DNA of 64,000 nt from Leptonema sp964619535 (GCA_964619535.1 CAZUEX010000007.1:104084-168083), one strand, 5' to 3'; shown: positions 8,048 to 17,273, counted from the first letter of the stretch. Notes: generated by a model not told the origin, from the letters alone. Numbers and translations: made by a program.

Positions 8048-10087
8048 ATGGCGATGGGTCAATTTCCCAAAAGTCCTAACAAGGTGGATCCCGTTATTCC
8101 CAGTGCTGTGGCTTCCCGCACGTCGCTCGTCTGGGAAGGTCGGAATAAGATTCAAGAATCGAAGAAGATTATTGAAGATACCACCAATCGTGTCAGGAAT
8201 TTTATTCAGACAAAGCTTCCCCCGGAAGTGGTCAAAGATGTAGATATCATGGCCTCGATCGAGGACAAGATCTACAACTACATTAACCAGGCCTACGTCA
8301 ACATGTTCAACCGCTACACCGTAACGGTTGAAGACGAGATGGTAAAAAAGGTTCGGGACTTCATTGACAAAGAAGAGCTCCGGGCCCTGGCACGATATAC
8401 GCCGCGTGAAATCGTAGAGATCCTCGATAAGCTGGCCGGTGCAGATAAGTTCAACACCGGTGAGGTTGAAAAGTCCATCGTGAATATGTACGGCCACCTG
8501 CAAGGGCATATTCAACGAGGGATGAACGATCTCGAAAATGAAACGAACTCTATCCTCCGCCAGAAAACCGACGTTGGGGCTTTCGTTCGGGGCGAAAATG
8601 CATACTCCATTGTGAAGTGTGTATTCAAGGATAACCTGTATAAGCCAAAGACTGTTACCGACATCAAGCTCTCCATCAACATTCTGGATTCCGAGTTGAT
8701 CTCGCCGATCTTTCACTACCAGACCACGGTAGAGTATCTGCTGAAAGATACCCTGGCCAATCATATTCAAGAGCTGATTGAGCGCGAGATTGAAAAGCTG
8801 AAAGAAGAGATCATCGATTCCGGCCGTCCTGAGCTCACCGACGGTGAGGTGATGTTCGAAAAGATCAAGGCTGTGGATCGTTTCACCGACGACAACAACT
8901 CCGATCCGAACTCCCGTCGCTATTCGATTCTTGCCAAGAAGTTCATCGATAAGATTGAAGGCCTGCGGGCAGAGATCGATCAGGATGACTACGATCCGCT
9001 TAACATGCGTGAGCAGATCAAGGCCATCATCGACGACGAGAATATTCGAAACCGTGGCTTCAACACGGCAGTGAACACCCTGACGTCGATTCTGGACACA
9101 TCAAAACTCGGCTATCAGGTCTGCGATAACAAGAAGAATGCCCGGGATTGCTACATCCGCGAATATGAGGATGAAGACGAAACCCAGCTGCCCGACGAGC
9201 GCTATGCCATTCGTCTGGTATACTTCGACCAGGCTCAGATTCGTGAGCTGAAGCGCATCTACGATGCACGCATGAATGCCTTCGTGCGTGAGGTAGAATC
9301 CGTATGGGATGTGGTTGAAGAGCTGTATCAGCGTCGTAAGTCTTCGTTCTTCGGTCTGAAAAAGACCATCCTGGACTTCGAAGACCTGGCAAGTAACATC
9401 ATGCCGAAGCGCTGGGTGAAAGAGCGCAGCGAACTGATGAGCGATCCTGATGAAATCGGCTGGGATAAGCTGCGTTTCCGCGATCAGATCAATACGTTTG
9501 TCGAAAAGAACAACCGCACATATACGGTAGAAATTCGCAATACAGCACAGCGACTGCGTTTCCTGAAAGATCGCCTGCAGAACATGTATGGCTATCAGAA
9601 CCCGGTTGAGCGTGTGGTCTGTGATGAGCGTCTGAACCTGCTGGAGCAGCAGTTCAACAAGTTCATCTACGAGATCAACCCGCATCATCTGCAGCCCGGA
9701 CTGGTACTGGACGTGGATATCAGCACCAGCAAGCGCAAGCAGTACATGATGAAGGGCATGGCGAACGTGCTGAACGAGTTCCTGCATGGCGTATCGAAAG
9801 GCTTTGCAGATGCTGCTTTTGCTACGTTCAAACGACGTCGTTCTACGGTTCGCGACGATGCCGAGATGGCGTTTGGAGAGATCTCCGAGGATGTGCAGCA
9901 TAAGGCCATCAGCTCGCAGTATGCAGCTACAGGCAGCGAGCCTGCACCGGTAGCAGAGCCTCAAGCATCGGACACGCCGCCCACGCCTCCTGCACCGGGA
10001 GGAGACAGCGGAGTCAAGGGATCGGCAGACGTTACGCCGAAGTCCTATGACGACAAACTGAAAGATATGGGGCTGAAAGAGCTCTGA
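8048..10087 (+). CDS. cfpA: probable cytoplasmic filament protein CfpA
   Basis: A 679-residue, charged, largely helical protein without signal peptide or membrane segments. Length and general character match CfpA of treponemes (about 78-80 kDa), which builds the ribbon of filaments lying under the flagella inside the cell. The N-terminus has a short MGQFPKSPNKVDPVIPS segment. Long Lys/Glu-rich helices fill the body (for example IQELIEREIEKLKEEI near 240), and the last ~60 residues form a Pro/Ala-rich flexible tail ending KDMGLKEL. It has its own leader and a strong terminator, so it is probably monocistronic and abundant. The assignment rests on remembered family features, so I rate it good but not certain. 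Confidence 0.68.
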   Translation: MAMGQFPKSPNKVDPVIPSAVASRTSLVWEGRNKIQESKKIIEDTTNRVRNFIQTKLPPEVVKDVDIMASIEDKIYNYINQAYVNMFNRYTVTVEDEMVKKVRDFIDKEELRALARYTPREIVEILDKLAGADKFNTGEVEKSIVNMYGHLQGHIQRGMNDLENETNSILRQKTDVGAFVRGENAYSIVKCVFKDNLYKPKTVTDIKLSINILDSELISPIFHYQTTVEYLLKDTLANHIQELIEREIEKLKEEIIDSGRPELTDGEVMFEKIKAVDRFTDDNNSDPNSRRYSILAKKFIDKIEGLRAEIDQDDYDPLNMREQIKAIIDDENIRNRGFNTAVNTLTSILDTSKLGYQVCDNKKNARDCYIREYEDEDETQLPDERYAIRLVYFDQAQIRELKRIYDARMNAFVREVESVWDVVEELYQRRKSSFFGLKKTILDFEDLASNIMPKRWVKERSELMSDPDEIGWDKLRFRDQINTFVEKNNRTYTVEIRNTAQRLRFLKDRLQNMYGYQNPVERVVCDERLNLLEQQFNKFIYEINPHHLQPGLVLDVDISTSKRKQYMMKGMANVLNEFLHGVSKGFADAAFATFKRRRSTVRDDAEMAFGEISEDVQHKAISSQYAATGSEPAPVAEPQASDTPPTPPAPGGDSGVKGSADVTPKSYDDKLKDMGLKEL

Positions 10088-10097
10088 AAAATCAGGG

Positions 10098-10121
10098 GGC
10101 CCGGCCAGCCGGGCCTTTTTT
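10098..10121 (+). terminator. Rho-independent terminator of cfpA
   Basis: A 7-bp GC stem GGCCCGG / CCGGGCC with a 4-base loop (CCAG) is followed directly by a run of six T. It starts 11 bases past the cfpA stop. Confidence 0.9.
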
Positions 10122-10187
10122 GTAGATTGCTGTCGGTTGTGCCGTTATTATAGACTATCTGTCTGAAACTGAAAGAGGAGCAAGACG

Positions 10188-11129
10188 TTGCAAGCCAAGA
10201 TATTTCACGCTACAGGGAAACGCACCACGTATAACAAGCTGCTCAGGCATATGATTGTAACGACTACGATCGTAGACCGCTTTGAGCAGGGAGAGAACCT
10301 TGCCGATATCCTGAACGGCATGCTCGATGCCGGCTCCTTGAAGGCAGAACAGATACCGGCGATTCTGAATATTCTGCTGGTCAGCCGGGCGGCCTTGCCC
10401 TATCGGTCGATGAACCTGCCCGAAACGCTGTCCTCTTTTGCCCTTGTTACCGGTCATTTTAGCAAGTGGAATGCCCTCGATCTTGTGGTGGCCTACTATC
10501 ACCCGACTCTGGGGATTCAGCTTTTGAATCCTGCCAATGAAGAGCACTGGCAGCGGGTACATGAGCTGAAGCGTGATGAGCTGATTGTGGTCTATTCGCG
10601 TGCCAGAAACGGAGGCAATGACATTGCCCGTAAGGGACTGGATGCCTTTTTCTCGATTCTTTTTGGAAAGGCCGTTGCCGAAGATCCTGCCTTTATCATG
10701 CCCGAGGCGCCCAAAGCGGCGCCTGCTCCGACACCGCAACCTGCTGCTGCACCTGCGGCACCGGCCGCTCCGCAGGCCGCCGCTGCGCCTTCGCGTGCTG
10801 CACAGATGACACCGAAGTACTCGGTGCAGGTCTCGAACGAGCTCTTTCATAATGGTAACGTAGAGGCATGGAAGAACATTATTGAGGCTTACCATGCCAA
10901 GTATCCGAACTGCAGGGTAATCGTGTATCATGAAGGCGAGCTGATCCAGGACCTGAACTCCCTCTTTAAATGGGGAAAGGTAAAACATGGTGGAGTGATC
11001 ATGTTTCAAGTTGCCGGTTCCGAAATTAAAGGGGTGTCCCGTCTTCAAAGGTATCTCTATGAAGGAGCTTCGCCGCGATTTGAGGCCTTTTTGAAGAAGG
11101 ACATTAATAAAGTCCTGAATTTGTTCTGA
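10188..11129 (+). CDS. hypothetical protein with Ala/Pro-rich linker
   Basis: A 313-residue protein of unknown function. TTG is the start, chosen because GAGGAG lies 7 bases upstream and no ATG fits. Two globular parts are joined by an Ala/Pro-rich linker at about residues 180-205. The N-terminal part is helical (GENLADILNGMLDAGSLKAEQIP.IL), and the C-terminal ~110 residues are mixed (KYSVQVSNELFHNGNVEAWKN). No signal peptide or membrane segment is present. It opens a plus-strand run reaching 15.7 kb, with the next gene 8 bases downstream. Confidence 0.7.
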   Translation: MQAKIFHATGKRTTYNKLLRHMIVTTTIVDRFEQGENLADILNGMLDAGSLKAEQIPAILNILLVSRAALPYRSMNLPETLSSFALVTGHFSKWNALDLVVAYYHPTLGIQLLNPANEEHWQRVHELKRDELIVVYSRARNGGNDIARKGLDAFFSILFGKAVAEDPAFIMPEAPKAAPAPTPQPAAAPAAPAAPQAAAAPSRAAQMTPKYSVQVSNELFHNGNVEAWKNIIEAYHAKYPNCRVIVYHEGELIQDLNSLFKWGKVKHGGVIMFQVAGSEIKGVSRLQRYLYEGASPRFEAFLKKDINKVLNLF

Positions 11130-11137
11130 GAGGCATA

Positions 11138-11857
11138 ATGTTTGCGGATTACTTTCTGGATCAATCCCGGCAGCTGCAGGGAGCGCTGCATGAACGTCTG
11201 GAGAAGCGGGGAGTTCAGCTTCCTGCCAAACAAAAGGATGTGCGAATCTACAAGGAGCTGTATGATTTTTTCAAGGATCATCTGCCCGGTGGATTTTCGT
11301 ATGCGGTGGGTAAGGTAAGAAATCGCAAGCACCTTTTGAACAAGAGCTGTGATCTTCTGATCTTTAAAAAGTGGTGTAAGAAGTTTTTTGATATGACCGG
11401 CGGCTACGTGCTGGCGGATCAGTTACACTGTTTTGTGACCATTGAAACGGATCTGAACACAGCGCAGGTTGTGAATCATGCAGCGCTTACCGAGGCGGTG
11501 AAAACGATGTATGCTGCCGACCATGAGCTGGATGAAAAGTCCATTGTGCCAGTGTATTCGGTTCTTTTCAGCTACAAGTCGTCGATTCCTCTGCTGTCGC
11601 ATCGGGTAGCGCTTGAGGATACGTCGCGCGAGAGAGAGATTCCGATTACCAGGGAAACCGATATGGTGGTCGTTCTCGATCAGGGATTGATCCTGAAAGA
11701 CTGGGAAAATGGCGGTGTCTATCGCGGTATTGAAACCGGTGAAGACACCTTGATGTGGTTTTATATTCTTTTGCTGGAATATCTCGACAGGGATGGTAGT
11801 CTTGGCTTTGATCCGCGATCGTATGTGAAGACGCAGAAAGAATACAGAGAGTATTGA
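11138..11857 (+). CDS. hypothetical protein, possible nuclease-like (DUF6602-like) fold
   Basis: A 239-residue soluble protein. The centre has the order 'NKSCDLLIF…GGYVLADQLHCFVTIETDL', which recalls the arrangement in DUF6602-type proteins, where a D/Q-containing strand precedes an E-x-K-like strand of a restriction-endonuclease-like fold. The Lys of such a motif is not clear here, so this is only a weak suggestion. It lies 8 bases after the previous gene and is probably co-transcribed. A small hairpin in the 82 bases downstream has no T run. Confidence 0.6.
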   Translation: MFADYFLDQSRQLQGALHERLEKRGVQLPAKQKDVRIYKELYDFFKDHLPGGFSYAVGKVRNRKHLLNKSCDLLIFKKWCKKFFDMTGGYVLADQLHCFVTIETDLNTAQVVNHAALTEAVKTMYAADHELDEKSIVPVYSVLFSYKSSIPLLSHRVALEDTSREREIPITRETDMVVVLDQGLILKDWENGGVYRGIETGEDTLMWFYILLLEYLDRDGSLGFDPRSYVKTQKEYREY

Positions 11858-11939
11858 TCGGTGAAGACAGGACCTGTTCAGGGACAGGGTTGGATCATCT
11901 AAAATAAGCTCCCGCAGCCTGGAGCACCGGAGGGCTACA

Positions 11940-13055
11940 ATGAAACAGACGAAGGCGTGGATAAGCGTATGCTTTGCCGTGTTGGCGCTAATCTCGTGCA
12001 AGCGTGAGCCATCGCTCCCCCCTGCGGAGCTATTTCTGGTCGTAGACACCTCGGGCTCGATGGCAGGCGGGACGATGGACTTGGTAAAGGAGAAGCTGCC
12101 AGCCCTGCTTGAGTCCGTACAGGTAGGCGATACGGTTCATCTGATTCAATTCGACGAAAAGCCGCAGGCCATGGGGGAATTCCGCATCCAGTCCCCGGAG
12201 GATCGACAGGTTGTTGAGAAAGCGATCCTGGAGCTGAAGCCTTCTGGAGCCTACACCGACATCAAAGAGTTACTTGCCTTTCTAAAAGAAAATACCGTAC
12301 CGGAGAATCCTGAGGCCAGGCAGTATATTGTTGTGCTGTCCGATGGCATCGATGATCCGCGCCCGGGTCGGGCAGCGCGTAGAGAGCGCGTGGCCTTGCA
12401 GGAATATGAAGCAGAAGAGAAGCTGCCTGTCCAGGAGCCCTATATCTTCTACGTTTACCTGGGCGATCCCCGGGCCGAAATTGCAGAAGAAGGTCTGAAA
12501 GAAGAGCTCGCTGAACTTTCTGATGAGGTAAAGGTTGTAAAGGCCGCAGAAGAAGAGGAGGCGGGGCTAAAGACGGTTAAGCAGGACATCGAAAAGACCC
12601 GAAAGAGCGAGGACTGGTGGGCCACTCTGTGGCAGAAAATCAAGGGACTGCCTCTGTGGATCTGGTGGGTCGTTGCAGCCCTGCTTCTTTTGCTGCTTTT
12701 CCTGCTGTATCGTCTGTTTCGTAAGGAAAAACCCCTTGAAGGAAAACTGTCCTTTTATGAGGCTTCGGAACATCCGTCCATGGCGCGTGAGGTGAATTTG
12801 CACCGATTTCACCGCAGGGATCTGGTTATTGGCTCCTCTGCAGAGGCCGTTGTACGGATCAAGGACAGGGAGTTCCCGGCCAGGATTCGTCTGAAGGCGA
12901 AGCGTGCCGGTAAAGACTTTCTTTTCGGAATTCCTAAAAAGGATTTACAACGTATGGAATTCCTTGTACAGAAAAAAAGAGGCTTCATTTCATCGGGTGA
13001 CCGTTTCCGGATAGCTAACTACACATTCGAGTACAGCCATGGCACAAAGAAATAA
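11940..13055 (+). CDS. VWA-domain lipoprotein with FHA-like C-terminal part
   Basis: A 371-residue protein. Residues 1-20 form a lipoprotein signal ending in the lipobox LISC (Cys 20). A von Willebrand A domain follows (about 29-190) with an intact metal-binding DTSGSMAGG motif and a VVLSDGIDDPRPG block. After a charged helix comes one membrane segment at about 237-257 (WWVVAALLLLLLFLLY). The last ~90 residues resemble a small beta-rich FHA-like module (LVIGSSAEAVVRIKDREFPARIRL). The acylated N-terminus plus a transmembrane segment would place the VWA domain in the periplasm and the tail in the cytoplasm. Its end overlaps the next gene by 17 bases. Confidence 0.78.
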   Translation: MKQTKAWISVCFAVLALISCKREPSLPPAELFLVVDTSGSMAGGTMDLVKEKLPALLESVQVGDTVHLIQFDEKPQAMGEFRIQSPEDRQVVEKAILELKPSGAYTDIKELLAFLKENTVPENPEARQYIVVLSDGIDDPRPGRAARRERVALQEYEAEEKLPVQEPYIFYVYLGDPRAEIAEEGLKEELAELSDEVKVVKAAEEEEAGLKTVKQDIEKTRKSEDWWATLWQKIKGLPLWIWWVVAALLLLLLFLLYRLFRKEKPLEGKLSFYEASEHPSMAREVNLHRFHRRDLVIGSSAEAVVRIKDREFPARIRLKAKRAGKDFLFGIPKKDLQRMEFLVQKKRGFISSGDRFRIANYTFEYSHGTKK

Positions 13056-15279
13056 AACAATCAATCCCCTGGAGTTACGGGGAACGGAGCGTGTCTTTCA
13101 GATTGACCGCGATACAATTTTAATCTATACAGGCCTGCACCTGCAGGATGTGCGACCCTTTTCTCGAATCGGAGCGGGATTTCAATTGCCGGTTCATCTG
13201 CTCCCTTACATCGAGCATGTCATCCTACCAGAGAACCACCTGTGGAACCCGGGCGTTGAAGATGCATGGCTACGCGCCGGTATCGATCTCGGTGCAGGAA
13301 GGCTTACATACGTTGGCAGTAAGGAGCGTGTAACACAGCTGAATCGCTACTTCGACATCGAAGGTTACATGCGACAGAAAGAGAAAGAGGCCCGTGATAG
13401 AGCTCGCGAAAAGGGCCAGGACCGTAAGAAGGCCGAAGCAGCGACGGAACTGCCCGTAAAATATGAGGTCTATCAGGCTCCGGTGCGCGGTGATGAGGCT
13501 CGTAACAAATGCCTGATTACCTACCTTGCTACCGGCGATTACCAGGTTTCAGTAGGCAGCAACCGGGTTCTGGATTCCGGATCATATTTTCGATCCAGGC
13601 TTGGCATGGATCGAGAGTACAGCCTGATGTCGAAGGTGCTGGCAAAGAGTGAACAGCCGGCATCCAGCGGCTTTAGCTTTATACCTGTGGCCTCAGAGGA
13701 TCTGTGTTCCACATTGTGGAACTTTAACGGTACCCTGCTGTTTCATGAGCCCGTGCCAGAGTATCATTATCCGCTTTTTGCCATGGGGATTGATCCCGAT
13801 CGCCTGTCCATGGCCATCTCGGCTTCCGTTTACCAGCCAGGGCTTGTGGAGCTGCTTCGTCGGGCCGATGTAACAAAACGTGTCGTGGGTATCTCTGCAC
13901 CGGACACAGAGAAGCTCGGTCTTTTGAAACGCATCTTTAACTTTGCCCAGCCGAAGTTTTTTACAGAGGGCGGTGCCCTGCCGCTGGCACGTTCTGTCTC
14001 TTTTTTCGAAAGTCGTACCGGCTCACATGCTGCCTTTGTTTTCCGGGTAAGAGAGGATGCCGAACAGCCGGTGCAGATCCTCTTCCCCTTTCTAAAGACG
14101 AAGGCGTCGAGATCCTTTGATTTCATTAAAGGGCCGTTTGACCTGGAAATGATGAGCCTGGATGATGCATCTCAGCTTAAAGAAGAAGGGGCTGCACAGG
14201 CTACACTGATTCGCAAAGGTGGAATCAGCGACAGGGCCTGGAAAAGGCTGCGTCCAGGAAAGGCACAGTATCCTGTATTGCCAAACTGCGAGTACAGGCT
14301 GCGTCAGGTTTTCTCTACCGATGAATGGAGCGATGCCATCAAGGATGTGCTTGCAGGTACAGAGTTCGAGACTCCTGTACTGGACATCATCGGTGCCATG
14401 GGCATGTCACCGGATCTTACGGGCATTCGTGATAGCCTGTATATCATCCGTACCCAGCCTGTTCCCGCCGATCCTGTATTGCTCTGGAACCTTTCTGGAA
14501 TCCTGCATGCCGTGCACAGGCAGCTTTCCCGGCTGACGATCGAGGATCGGACGGTCGTCGATCTGGCTGCAAAGGTGGCTGCAAGATTCCATCTTTCGAA
14601 GCTGCGCTTTGGCGACCTCGAGGCAATGGGGCCTCTGCAATTCGATGTAATTATTCAGTCCGGCCTGTACACGGTGCTTCTGGCCCATGAAGCCCGCCCG
14701 GCCTTCAATGTGCAGATTGAATACCCGCCATCTGCTGATGTCGTTCTTGAGGCAGAGAAGGAATACCGTAAGTATCTGAAGGCACAGCAGAAGATCGTGG
14801 ATAAGGTGGGCACGTCCGAAGACCGTGCTGCCGTAGAATTCCTTGAGAAGCTGTTTGAGGAGGCGCTCTTTCATGGCAGAGAACGCCAGAGGCTGCAGCA
14901 GCTTTTTGAGGCCTTGAAGATCGGCCTTGTAGAGGTGGACGCCAGGGAAGGGCTTCCCTTTCAGATGAAGCTGCCTTTCTGGCTTCGCGTCGTTGTGGAA
15001 ACGCTGCGTATTCCCGAGCTTGTGCAGTGGGTATCCGATACGAAGCAACGACTGCTTCCAGGCCGACGCTCTTCCGGTGGACCGGCCTTTCCCGGCAAAG
15101 CAGCGGCCATCCTTCTTGGACTGGGCCTGCTTGGCTTTGGTCTCAGTCAGGTGGATTTCTCTTTTAAGACCGGCAGTGGAGTCGGAGAGGAGCGGGGGAA
15201 AGACACGATTGGCCTGGGGGAGCGAATCCGCGACATAAAAAAAAATGGGATGATCGAGGATCCGACAGGCCAGGCGTAG
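13039..15279 (+). CDS. large protein of unknown function with C-terminal membrane anchor
   Basis: A 746-residue protein I do not recognise. A charged coiled segment (KEKEARDRAREKGQDRKKAEA) sits near residue 112-135, and a second helical segment rich in Glu/Lys lies near 575-635. One hydrophobic stretch at about 693-712 (AAAILLGLGLLGFGLSQV) is followed by a short charged tail. It overlaps the VWA gene and is thus coupled to it. Near the 3' end is a run of nine A (15237-15245). A -1 slip or one added A there removes the stop and joins the LysM-like frame that follows. The encoded product may therefore exist in a 746-residue and an ~897-residue form. Confidence 0.72.
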   Translation: MAQRNKTINPLELRGTERVFQIDRDTILIYTGLHLQDVRPFSRIGAGFQLPVHLLPYIEHVILPENHLWNPGVEDAWLRAGIDLGAGRLTYVGSKERVTQLNRYFDIEGYMRQKEKEARDRAREKGQDRKKAEAATELPVKYEVYQAPVRGDEARNKCLITYLATGDYQVSVGSNRVLDSGSYFRSRLGMDREYSLMSKVLAKSEQPASSGFSFIPVASEDLCSTLWNFNGTLLFHEPVPEYHYPLFAMGIDPDRLSMAISASVYQPGLVELLRRADVTKRVVGISAPDTEKLGLLKRIFNFAQPKFFTEGGALPLARSVSFFESRTGSHAAFVFRVREDAEQPVQILFPFLKTKASRSFDFIKGPFDLEMMSLDDASQLKEEGAAQATLIRKGGISDRAWKRLRPGKAQYPVLPNCEYRLRQVFSTDEWSDAIKDVLAGTEFETPVLDIIGAMGMSPDLTGIRDSLYIIRTQPVPADPVLLWNLSGILHAVHRQLSRLTIEDRTVVDLAAKVAARFHLSKLRFGDLEAMGPLQFDVIIQSGLYTVLLAHEARPAFNVQIEYPPSADVVLEAEKEYRKYLKAQQKIVDKVGTSEDRAAVEFLEKLFEEALFHGRERQRLQQLFEALKIGLVEVDAREGLPFQMKLPFWLRVVVETLRIPELVQWVSDTKQRLLPGRRSSGGPAFPGKAAAILLGLGLLGFGLSQVDFSFKTGSGVGEERGKDTIGLGERIRDIKKNGMIEDPTGQA
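15237..15245 (+). promoter_or_regulatory. A9 slippery run, candidate programmed frameshift or slippage site
   Basis: In the frame of the 746-residue protein the codons read ATA AAA AAA AAT, which contains the -1 slippery heptamer A-AAA-AAA. Shifting by -1 gives an uninterrupted frame into the LysM-like sequence ending at 15731. That frame lacks a convincing start of its own. Confidence 0.5.
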
Positions 15280-15317
15280 CCCCGGCCCGGCCTGGAGATC
15301 TGCAAAACGATCATCCG

Positions 15318-15731
15318 GTGCCTGGCGAGGAGAACATCGAGGTTTTGCCTGCCGAGCTATTTGTTTATGCAAACGAGCTGGCCATCAAGAACGGCTTTTC
15401 GCCCATTGCAGCACAGCAGCCTGAAAAAGACCCAAACCTGGTATGGCCTGGCGATCGGTTGATGCTTCCCGATGGTCGGCTTTTACAGGTAAAGCCAGGC
15501 CAGTACATCTACGATATTGCGGCCAGAGAATACAGACGTGACATGGCCCGCATCGCCCATCTTCAGAAGGAGATCGAGGCTCTGGAACAGGCATATGCGG
15601 ATTCTGCAGAGCCCGAGCTGGCGCAGGCCATACAGAAGCGGCTGGATGACATCAGGCGTCTGGCTGTTACTCCAGAATCGAGACGTCGCTACGCAGAACT
15701 GGTGGAGCGATTAAAAGAAAGCGGCCTGTAG
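15318..15731 (+). CDS. LysM-like domain protein or frameshifted tail of the preceding protein
   Basis: From a possible GTG start, 137 residues. The first ~60 contain a LysM-like unit (LFVYANELAIKNGFSP…PNLVWPGDRLMLPDGR), followed by a second partial unit and a coiled helical tail rich in Glu/Arg. LysM modules bind N-acetylglucosamine polymers such as peptidoglycan. There is no ATG, the nearest GGAG (15294) is 20 bases from the GTG, and the frame is open back to the A9 run. I therefore suspect it is normally translated as the C-terminus of the upstream protein. It converges on a minus-strand gene with 8 bases between. Confidence 0.6.
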   Translation: MPGEENIEVLPAELFVYANELAIKNGFSPIAAQQPEKDPNLVWPGDRLMLPDGRLLQVKPGQYIYDIAAREYRRDMARIAHLQKEIEALEQAYADSAEPELAQAIQKRLDDIRRLAVTPESRRRYAELVERLKESGL

Positions 15732-15739
15732 CGCCGGCA

Positions 15740-16030
15740 TTACTTCTGTTTGTCCAGAAGCTCCAGGATGCCGTCGATGAAGTTGCGGTGTTCCACAAGG
15801 AGCTCTCGAAGCTTGTCTTTTTCTCCTGTTTGCATGAATGCACGCACAAGGCCCGCCAGATGGTTGCGGATTGCTCCGTCATGCTGTGCCCCCACCTCGT
15901 TTAGCGGCGTGGAAGGCTGGGCTCCCTGGCCCGCTGTACTGGCCCTGGCCTTTTGCATGAATTCTTCGGCTCTGTTGCGCGAAGGACCGCCAATGATTTC
16001 GCGAAGCTGTTCAGGTCCAATGGGTTCCAT
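15740..16030 (-). CDS. small hypothetical helical protein
   Basis: A 96-residue, mostly helical soluble protein (GPEQLREIIGG near the start; a C-terminal helix FIDGILELLDKQK). It has no Cys, signal or membrane segment. It lies between convergent and divergent neighbours, and its codon use looks coding. Family unknown. Confidence 0.55.
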   Translation of the reverse strand: MEPIGPEQLREIIGGPSRNRAEEFMQKARASTAGQGAQPSTPLNEVGAQHDGAIRNHLAGLVRAFMQTGEKDKLRELLVEHRNFIDGILELLDKQK

Positions 16031-16077
16031 ACCGGCTATTCTGCATGCCGTAGAAGCATGGGAAGCTTTTTTCTTGT

Positions 16078-17181
16078 TTGACAGCGGATCGGTACTGCTC
16101 CCTATTGTGGCGGGTGGATGGTTTGGAAGATATAAACGAAAAGATTGAGCGCCTCGAACGAGAGGTGGACAAGCTTTATCTTGTCCTGGAAGCCAACCGA
16201 ACTCTGTCCTCCAGTCTGGATCTGCAGCTGGTTCTTGAGCGACTGATGGCCAAGGCCAGAGAGGTAACCGAGGCCGAGGCCTCCTCCCTCATGCTTGTGG
16301 ATGAGGATGTGCAGGAGCTGTATTTCTTTACCGTCCATGGAGAGAAAAGCGATGCGGTGAAGAAGATTCGGCTGAAGATCGGGGAGGGCATTGCCGGATG
16401 GGTGGCCGAGAAGGGCGAGCCTTTGCTGGTTGAAGACTGTGCCAGCGATCCGCGCTTTTACCGCAAGGCAGACCAGTCTTCGGGCTTTCATACCCGCTCG
16501 ATGATGTGTGTTCCGCTGATTTTTCGAAAGCGGATTCTTGGAACGATCCAGGTCCTGAACAAAACGAACGAGAGAAACTTTAACCGGGATGACCTGCATA
16601 TTTTACAGGTGATGGCCGATCAGGCCTCCATTGCCATTGAGAATGCACGGCTGCATGAGCTGGCCACCGTCGACCAGGCCACAGGCCTGTACCGTAAAGA
16701 CTATTTCCTGGCCCGTCTTGAAGAGGAGTACCGGCGCTTTAGAAACCTGGGGACGCCATTCTCCCTGCTTATGTCTGACATCGATCACTTCAAGAAGGTG
16801 AATACCGAGTACGGGCATCAGGGTGGTGACATTGCCCTTCTTGAGCTGGCCGGAATGATTTTGCGTGTGGTGCGAGACGAGGGTGAAGAAGACATGGCCG
16901 GTCGCTACGGAGGCGAGGAGTTCTGTGTTCTTATGCCGAACACGACAGAAGAAAGGGCCCTGGCCGTGGCCGAAAAGATCCGCACAAGCATAGAAGGTCA
17001 TCGATTTACTATCGAGGATAGAGAGGCATCGATCACCATTTCGATTGGCGTAACGTCTTTACCGTATCATAACGATGTGGTGCGCAACGCCGAGGACATG
17101 ATCAAGTATGCGGATGATGCGCTCTATCTCTGTAAGGACCGTGGGCGTAACTGCTGCGCTCTCTATGAAAAGAAGGAATAA
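16078..17181 (+). CDS. GAF-GGDEF diguanylate cyclase
   Basis: Up to 367 residues. A short coiled segment leads into a GAF sensor domain (about residues 45-190, ending VMADQASIAIENARLHE), then a GGDEF domain (about 200-360) with intact active site GRYGGEEF and upstream D-x-D-H-F-K-K-V-N. It should make cyclic di-GMP from two GTP in response to a small-molecule or redox signal sensed by GAF. There is no membrane segment. The longest start is TTG at 16078. GTG 16114 or TTG 16123 (LEDINEKIERL) are more likely, as they begin right at the coiled coil. No RxxD inhibitory site was obvious. Confidence 0.88.
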   Translation: MTADRYCSLLWRVDGLEDINEKIERLEREVDKLYLVLEANRTLSSSLDLQLVLERLMAKAREVTEAEASSLMLVDEDVQELYFFTVHGEKSDAVKKIRLKIGEGIAGWVAEKGEPLLVEDCASDPRFYRKADQSSGFHTRSMMCVPLIFRKRILGTIQVLNKTNERNFNRDDLHILQVMADQASIAIENARLHELATVDQATGLYRKDYFLARLEEEYRRFRNLGTPFSLLMSDIDHFKKVNTEYGHQGGDIALLELAGMILRVVRDEGEEDMAGRYGGEEFCVLMPNTTEERALAVAEKIRTSIEGHRFTIEDREASITISIGVTSLPYHNDVVRNAEDMIKYADDALYLCKDRGRNCCALYEKKE

Positions 17182-17273
17182 TTTTTATACGGATTTTTGA
17201 AAGTTTTCTTGATCTTACATCGCGATACGTATCCTGTGAAAAAAACACCGGACCCGATCATTAAGGAGTTGGT

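Noticed and set aside
7652..8770. 372-codon open frame on the minus strand
   Set aside because: It is antisense to the cfpA start and leader, has no family resemblance, and arises from biased codons on the opposite strand.
11858..11939. Terminator after the 239-residue protein gene
   Set aside because: Only a 5-bp CCTGT/ACAGG hairpin without a T run.
14407..15372. 321-codon minus-strand frame opposite the 746-residue protein gene
   Set aside because: Composition typical of antisense frames (many His, Gln, Leu) and no binding site; the plus-strand gene has coupled starts and sensible domain composition.
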